Assembly: GCA_963854835.1 (NCBI GenBank)
Contig: OY978525.1
Location: forward strand, 80,069,128-80,133,127
Reading direction: 5' to 3'
DNA: 64,000 nt
Source of the DNA: Megamerina dolium
Taxonomy: Eukaryota; Arthropoda; Insecta; Diptera; Megamerinidae
How positions within the stretch are numbered: the stretch's first letter is position 1; every line of letters begins with the position of its first letter. Below, one piece after another: positions 58,330 through 64,000 of the stretch. Both the position numbers and the translations under genes were made by a program. Below the pieces are notes generated by a model. That model was not told where the DNA came from and did no database searches. It saw only the letters and a program-made list of their open reading frames with translations.

Positions 58330-59110
58330 ACGAATTACAGAAATCGAAGGAGAAGTCTTCAGGGAGAGATGCAAAATGTTGAATATTGATTGTAATATGT
58401 TGATTGTAGTGTTGTCCAATGTTGATTGGTGTGTGTATCGGGGTTAGACCACTCCGCCTCAGGTGAATAGATTCTATAAGGGCTGGTCGTAGACCAGAAT
58501 AAAGGGCTCGGCAAGTCAATGTAGTTGACAAACCTAAAGCTCATAGAGCACTTGCAACAGTAATAATTTCTGATTTTCGAAATTACTAGAAAACAATTGA
58601 GACAATTTCTATACTGAGATAGAATCTGTGTGTCTTGGGTTCACGATGACTCGGTTCATGAACATGTAACAAATATTGTGAAATCTGCACATGATATTTT
58701 TCACACGCATAAAAACTATGCCAGAACACAGTTTTCCTCCGTAGAAGTTCGTAATTTAAAGCGCGCAGTTACAAGGAACTGGACGAAGTGGGAGAAGGAT
58801 GTGTAAGACGGTCAGTAACGTGTAACCTGACAACACGTTGCTACATAACACGGGTGTGGCTTCAGAGGGTCATATATTGCTCAAGCCACAATTCTCATAT
58901 AATATTTTACGTGACAATCAATATCAATCAATATTAGGAATTGTCATTCGAGTATAAGTCCTCTCGTTGATTGAACGAGACTTTTTTGGGGAGTGATGCG
59001 CAGAACTCAATATTCCGTGGAATATCACTTTACGAGAAGTATTTCGAGTTGTCGCGTTGTTATGTACGATTTGTAAAATCGACCTTTAGATGATGATTTC
59101 GGGTCATGTC
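58330..59110 (-). pseudogene. BEL/Pao gag end and protease-start remnant (copy ii)
   Basis: Minus strand from 59100: a SSKGRFYKSYITTRQLEILL segment that aligns with the gag end of copy i (KDRYHKSHTSRRHLTLHS), then a protease-start block near 58800, then a segment with CAATCAACATT-type repeats at 58435-58375. On the plus strand, 58740-59090 and 38390-38650 are alike (CAGTTACAAG, CGGTCAGTA.CGT, GAACGAGA, CGA.CTTTA). RT and integrase are missing, as in copy i. Confidence 0.6.
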
Positions 59111-59489
59111 ACCTTGATTATCATCATAACCCTTTTTAATTTTAATATTTTCGTTCCATATTCCGTACATTTTTTCCACTAAACTATAACACTACTCGAC
59201 AATTTTTTTCTCATTTGTGAGTATCTCAAAAAAGTAAGTTTTCCAATTAACCTTGAGTTGCTAAAAAACAAACTTGTCTTCATTCATTTCTCCAAAGAAG
59301 CGTTTTCGAGATATTCACGAAAAACGTGATTTTTTGCACTTTTTTAGTTAATGACAAAAATCTCGTAAGCGATTTATCCATATAATATGATTTGCAAAAC
59401 ATTCATTGACATGAAAAAAAAAATTATTTCGCACATTGTTTAAATTCGATAGCTTCATTTTTACATGCACTTATATTGCATATCTGCCA

Positions 59490-59600
59490 ACGGTTGGCAG
59501 ATGAAAATCTATACAGAAGTTCCCCTGTGGATTTAATATTAGGAGCACAAAACTCCGTTTTTGGATCGCTAGTTACTGGTCGTTACACGAAATCATAATT
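59490..59600 (+). pseudogene. BEL/Pao protease C-terminal fragment
   Basis: Plus strand reads LADENLYRSSPVDLILGAQN then SVFGSLVTGR. In BEL proteases LILGA is followed by about 20 residues before NSVFGW; those are missing, so a small internal deletion has joined the two motifs. Confidence 0.65.
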
Positions 59601-59728
59601 ACATACAATCCATTATTCCATTAAACTCCCCTATTCGTCTCACGATGCTCTATACCATACGGATCAGACACAAATGAATAATCGACAACATCCGAAAGAT
59701 CTCGATATCTCCCTTACAGCATCTCAGA

Positions 59729-60620
59729 ATGTTAATTCATCCAGCCGTACGATCACAAATACACGCTGCCCATTATGTAGAGGCATGTACGACGATGCTG
59801 CGACGATGTACAAAATTTTCCAAACTCACAATTGAAGAGAGAATACTTTTTGTGCATCTGTATAGAATTTGCAGCAACTTCTTGGCAACATCACATACCG
59901 TTGCAAAGTGCCACAGAAAGTTTTCATGCCGTATCTGTGGAAAGCAATATAATTCACTGATTCACATAGCACGGCATGACCCTAATCCGAAGTTTAATGT
60001 TCACCGCTTCTCAACTCTCTCTCTAGCTTCAGAAAATAAATCTTACAAATCTTGTAGAATGAGAAGTCAACCCCCGACCAATATGTGTACATCCCGTATT
60101 AACACATTGCATCACTTCCCAAAGAAGTCTCGTTCATTCGACGAGAGAAATGATTCACGAATGTCAATGCATTAGATCTCGCTAAATACTGGCCACTTAC
60201 GATTACTATCACGGAAAGGCTGATATTGTGGCTCGAGCATAATATAACCTTTTAAAGCCACACCAGCATCATTTAAACAATGTTCTTGACGATTGCATGA
60301 TACTGACCGTTATACGTATTTCCCTCTCACTGAAGTTCTTTGAAACTGCACTCATCAAAAACATTAACTTCTACGATGTATCAAAGTGCCATAGTTTTCC
60401 TGCGTATGAATGGGTTCAGGTGATAACTTCCAACTATCTGATACTTTTCGTAACCCGAGTCATCCATCGTAGCGTCATGAACCAAGAAGTCCCACATTAT
60501 AGATCAGTTGGATGTATTACATACTTCAACAATTCCACCAATCTGGCATTTCTGATTACTATATACGTGAAATATAATCTGGAATATCTTCGTTGATTTT
60601 TCACGTGCTCTACGAGCCAA
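59729..60620 (+). pseudogene. BEL/Pao gag and protease-start remnant (copy iii)
   Basis: Frame 59729-60175 contains a BEL gag knuckle region: RRCTKFSKLTIEERILFVHL, YRICSNFLATSHTVAKCHRK, then FSCRICGKQYNSLIHIARHD. The first knuckle (CPLCRGM) is in another frame at about 59770. A protease-start block (ILTVIRISLSLKFFETALIK) begins at 60297. Orientation is opposite to copy ii, so the two face away from each other across 59110-59730. Confidence 0.75.
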
Positions 60621-60761
60621 TGAAGATAAATTTCTACGTACTGTACACCCGATTTTGCTCAAAGCCATTATCGTTTACAATGGCATTTGATTACTGCTGA
60701 GACTCACATGGACTGTGTTTGAGCAGCAGACGTTAAAAACTTGGAGACTCACGGACATATA

Positions 60762-61414
60762 CAAGGTGTAGAATTATGTATGTAAGACTGCCTCTAGAAA
60801 ACACAATTAAAACACGATATCTGCTAATTTTTCGATATACTTATTCGAAATATTCTCCTCCTGATTCAATACACTTGTTACATCGATTTAATAGTGATTC
60901 AAACGTGGATTCCAGCTCATTTTTCGGAATTGCCTCCAGTGCCCTCGTCGAACCCCGCTGTATGGTCTTAATCTCATCAAAAAAGCATCCTTTCAACTTC
61001 AATTTCAGTTTTGGGAACAAAAAAAGTCGCACGGTGCCAAATCAGGCGAATACGGCGGGTAATTCAACACACAGACCTGATTCCGAGCCAAAAATTGACG
61101 AACAATGAGTGCTGTGTGACTCGGTGCATTATCGTGCAACAGAGACCAAGATTTGGATCGCGGTATTCTGGTCGAACACCACGGATTCTGGACATCAAAC
61201 GCTTCAAAACTTCGAAGTAACATGCGGAAGTAACTGTTTGACCAGTTGGAACAAATTCTTTGTGGTAATTCCTTTGCTATCGAAGAATCTGATAAGCATT
61301 GTTTTGATTTTTGATGGAACTTTTCGTGTTTTTTGTGTTGATTTCCATTCCGCACTTTGACGCTTGGTTTGCTGAGATATGGTTAGAGTCTTAATACACA
61401 ATTGTCGCACCTTG
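60762..61414 (-). mobile_element. Internally deleted mariner (copy 2)
   Basis: 653 bp between TA dinucleotides. Inverted ends: CAAGGTGTAGAATTATGTAT at the left and, reversed, CAAGGTGCGACAATTGTGTA at the right, continuing to AAGACT (about 29 bp). Minus frames 61355-61005 and 61032-60841 give QQTKRQSAEWKSTQKT-type N-side sequence, HDNAPSHTALIVRQFLARNQ, PPYSPDLAPCDFF and PKLKLKLKGCFFDEIKTIQR. The middle of the transposase is deleted. Same family as the copy at 55898-56473 but retains more. Confidence 0.85.
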
Positions 61415-61429
61415 TATTCTCACTTTCAT

Positions 61430-61744
61430 AAAAATCAACTCGGAGTAATTAAAACTACTCAACTAGACACTTGTTATTTAGATATTTGGTAACTACGTTG
61501 ACCTAATATCCTGTACATCTGGTCTATGGCCAACCCTTATAGTTTTATACTCTCTAATAAACCTATCCATCTACGATGGAAGGAAAAAGTAGTGTGAGAA
61601 AACTCAAAGTTTGCAATTTGAAAACCCTTACAAACTGAACTCGTATATCACTGCTCTAAACGTTGAGGTGATCATAAATGCTACATTACTTTGAGGTGAT
61701 ATCTCCCAACATCTCTCAATCAACATTCCCACCAATCAACATGT
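61430..61744 (-). other. Possible BEL/Pao non-coding end (inverted relative to copy ii)
   Basis: Contains TCTCAATCAACATTCCCACC then AATCAACATG at 61710-61745, matching in reverse complement the TGTTGATTG-rich parts at 38140-38200 and 58390-58435. Probably the end of BEL copy iii. Boundaries not defined. Confidence 0.45.
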
Positions 61745-62487
61745 TACAACTCTCTGGGATGATTCTTTTTCACAATTTTTCACAAACTTCTCTTGAGTCG
61801 AATTTTTCATCAGCAAAATCATTCGCCATATAAAGGAATAGGTAGTAATCACTTGGTGCCAGGTCCGGACTATAAGGTGGATACATAAGAACCTCCCAAC
61901 CAAGCTCCTAGAGCTTCTGAAGAGTCACTTTGATGCGTATGGACTGACGTTGTCCTCATGGAACACAATTCCTCTCCTATTGGCCAAAGCTGGCCGCTTA
62001 TGGGCGATTGCTTCCTGCAGACGGTCCAATTGTTGACAGTACAGGTCCGAATTAGGAGCTTGGCCGTAGGGGAGCAGCGATTCGCAGATGGAAATTCGGT
62101 CTATGAAGTTTTTTTGTGTTAACTCGTGTGGCACCCATAAATCGAGCTTCTTTTTGTATCCATCCTTACTTAAATGGTTCCATACGGTTTTTTGTGCAAT
62201 GTTTAGTTCCTGGCCAATAGAAACAGTGCTTACATGACAGTCTGACTCTACGATTTCCGTTATTTTATCGATATTTGGCCTTCCAGAGCGTGGTGCACTT
62301 TTAACATCAAAATTACCTGAACGGAATCGACGAAACCAAAACTGCACGTTGGCAATTTGGCTGTTACAATATCAGGATCATAAACACTATTCACTATTCA
62401 CTATTCGCAAGCCGTCTGGCTTGCGTCTTCGCTTTTATCGAAGAAAACTTGTGAAATATGGCGTATTTTCTCTTTACTGGTGTCCAT
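61745..62487 (-). pseudogene. Irritans-like mariner, internally deleted
   Basis: Start MDTSKEKIRHISQVFFDKSE at 62487, frame breaks near 62400, then the frame 62347-61925: VQFWFRRFRSGNFDVK style start (here MQFWFRRFRSGNFDVKSAPR), ITEIVESDCHVSTVSIGQEL (helix-turn-helix), DLWVPHELTQKNFIDRISIC, which jumps directly to SLLPYGQAPNSDLYCQQLDR. The missing part should contain the first catalytic Asp. Next VFHEDNVSPYASK (second Asp), then after a frameshift PPYSPDLAPSDYYLFLYMAN (third Asp) to about 61800. A different mariner lineage from the two deleted copies above. Confidence 0.8.
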
Positions 62488-62646
62488 TTTTGACGAGTGC
62501 TCAAACAATTCTGAGTAATGCAAATACTTTTAACTGAAAAGTTAATTTAGTACGAAATCCTATCTTTCTAACATGATCTAGCAGATACAGGTTACTAAAG
62601 CCATCTATTGGACAAATAATGGATTTCTTTTTACTACACCTATATA

Positions 62647-62975
62647 AAAAAATAAAAAATAAATATGTGGCCACTAAAGCCCCAAAGGGCTCATTGGCCG
62701 AGCTTCTCTTCCATTACTGTTGTGCGTCTTAAATTTTGGACAATATTAGAAGGGACCTACTTATTTTAGCCGGTTCCGAACGGCAGAACACTTGTGACAT
62801 CACTTTTTCTGAGCTTTGTCACAGAGTTCTTTAAGAAGCTTTTTCATGGCAAGTTGGTACTGTCGGAAGAATTACCAATTGCTTGCCGACAGGTGGGTAC
62901 CGTTCGAAAGAAAAATCTTATCGATATTAAATTTGTTATGCATCAGCCGGGGATTGAACCACCGAATTACGGATC
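62647..62975 (-). mobile_element. SINE copy 6, head truncated
   Basis: Good match to 19176-19502, including GAGCTTTGTCACAGAGTTCT and GCCGGGGATTGAACCACCGA (B-box side). The A-box end is replaced by an (AT)n-like array from 62976. Confidence 0.85.
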
Positions 62976-63162
<187 letters not shown>

Positions 63163-64000
63163 TTACTTTATTTATATGGCCATAACAACCGAATATCGAT
63201 TTAGGCCGAAAATAACATGCTTCTCCAGCAATCTCTGTTCTTTGCTAACTGCGCCAGTTAGAAATTCCAAGCGTCGTCAGGTTCTCCAGTACTTAGTCTT
63301 TCCAGGTCTTCCTCTTCTGCGTCGTCCTCCAGCGGGTTCCGAATATAACATCTTCTTAGCTGAAGCGTGTTCTTCCATTCGCTCGACATTACCTAGCCAG
63401 CGCAGCCGCTGGATTTTGATGCGCTTTACAATGTCAATATCGGCATACAGCTCCTACAGCTCATGGTTGTACTCGGTACTCGCCACTAACGCAAATAAGT
63501 CCAAAGATCTTGCGTAGGACCTTCTCTCGAAAACTCCAAGCATTCGTTCATCCGAGGTGGAAATTGTCCAGGCTTCAGCGCCATTATGTTAGGACAGGCA
63601 TGATGAGAGACTTGTATAGTGTAGTTTTCGTTCTTCGAGAGAGAGCTCGACTTCTCAATTGCTTACTTAGCCCAAAATAGCATCTGTTTGCAAGAGCAAT
63701 CCTTCGCAATATCTCCAAGATGCTGTTAATGCTGGTTCCAAGATAGACAAAGTCCTTCACCACCTCGTAAGTGTAATTATCAACAGTGACGTGCTGTCCA
63801 AGATGCCGGGACTCTTTGTTTGTAGACACTAGGTACTTCGTCTTGCCCTCGTTCTCCGTAAGACCCATTCGACGCAACTCTCTTTCCAACTCTGAGAATG
63901 CTGCGCTGACTGCTCGCGTTTTCATGGCGATTATGTCGATATAGAATTTCGCCAACAGCATGACACTTTTATTGAAGATAGTGCCATTGTGTCGTAGATC
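63163..64000 (-). mobile_element. LINE of unresolved clade, RT C-terminal part, runs out of window
   Basis: Minus strand from 64000: LLAKFYIDIIAMKTRAVSAA (altered YADDIDII block), ELRRMGLTENEGKTKYLVST, GQHVTVDNYTYEVVKDFVYL, RRIALANRCYFGLSKQLRSR, then in other frames YGAEAW-type and RLRWLGHVERMEEH, GRRRRGRP. The 3' end is GGTTGTTATGGCCATATAAA with AAGTAAGTA before the (TA)n array. It is the longest member in this window of the family found as fragments at 4487-4879, 16368-16751, 36400-36700 and 43405-43460. Confidence 0.82.

Overview
The window looks like AT-rich nuclear DNA from an insect, most likely a higher dipteran. The reasons are the spread of transposable element families (LOA, Jockey and RTE-like LINEs, Ty3/gypsy and BEL/Pao elements, mariners, Tc3-like and S-like Tc1 elements, a Transib-like remnant, a tRNA-derived SINE) and spliced genes with GT-AG introns. 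The species cannot be named from the sequence. I see no tRNA or rRNA gene and no CRISPR array. Almost everything recognisable is a mobile element, mostly broken and often nested.

Layout. 1-6990: a Ty3/gypsy pol on the minus strand, split between protease and reverse transcriptase by a full-length LOA-type LINE (copy A, 427-6368) with a 15-bp target duplication; copy A itself carries a nested 393-bp fragment of another LINE. 7640-11150: an RTE-like LINE, minus strand. 11640-14880: a second Ty3/gypsy element, minus strand, broken in its RT by a SINE. 14885-19162: LOA copy B, plus strand, a mosaic. 19176-22190: a SINE and a Jockey-type LINE. 22562-22921: a further SINE.

23984-32607: the only convincing host gene. 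A short first exon (24036-24059) and a large second exon (31294-32607) are joined across a 7.2-kb intron and give a secreted, tryptophan- and lysine-rich protein with two blocks of four 24-residue repeats. The intron holds a fold-back element, a SINE, a solo LTR inserted in that SINE's target duplication, and two mariner remnants.

34500-41110: SINE remnant, (AT)n array, an apparently intact Tc3-like transposon with an intron, LINE/gypsy/BEL fragments, and an S-like Tc1 element with 233-bp inverted repeats. 41290-49852: a second LOA/R1-type LINE, an LTR, LOA copy C, a gypsy integrase, and LOA copy D with a (TA)n tail. 51895-64000: a mariner/IS630 remnant, a Transib/RAG1-like fragment, BEL gag, a second RTE-like LINE interrupted by a deleted mariner, more BEL gag and protease pieces in inverted arrangement, two more mariners, a SINE, a (TA)n array and a LINE that runs out of the window.

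No set of genes here forms a new pathway. The most informative points are the repeat-protein gene with its distant signal-peptide exon, the intact Tc3-like transposon, and the LOA copies, which share lesions in conflicting combinations and so record recombination or conversion.
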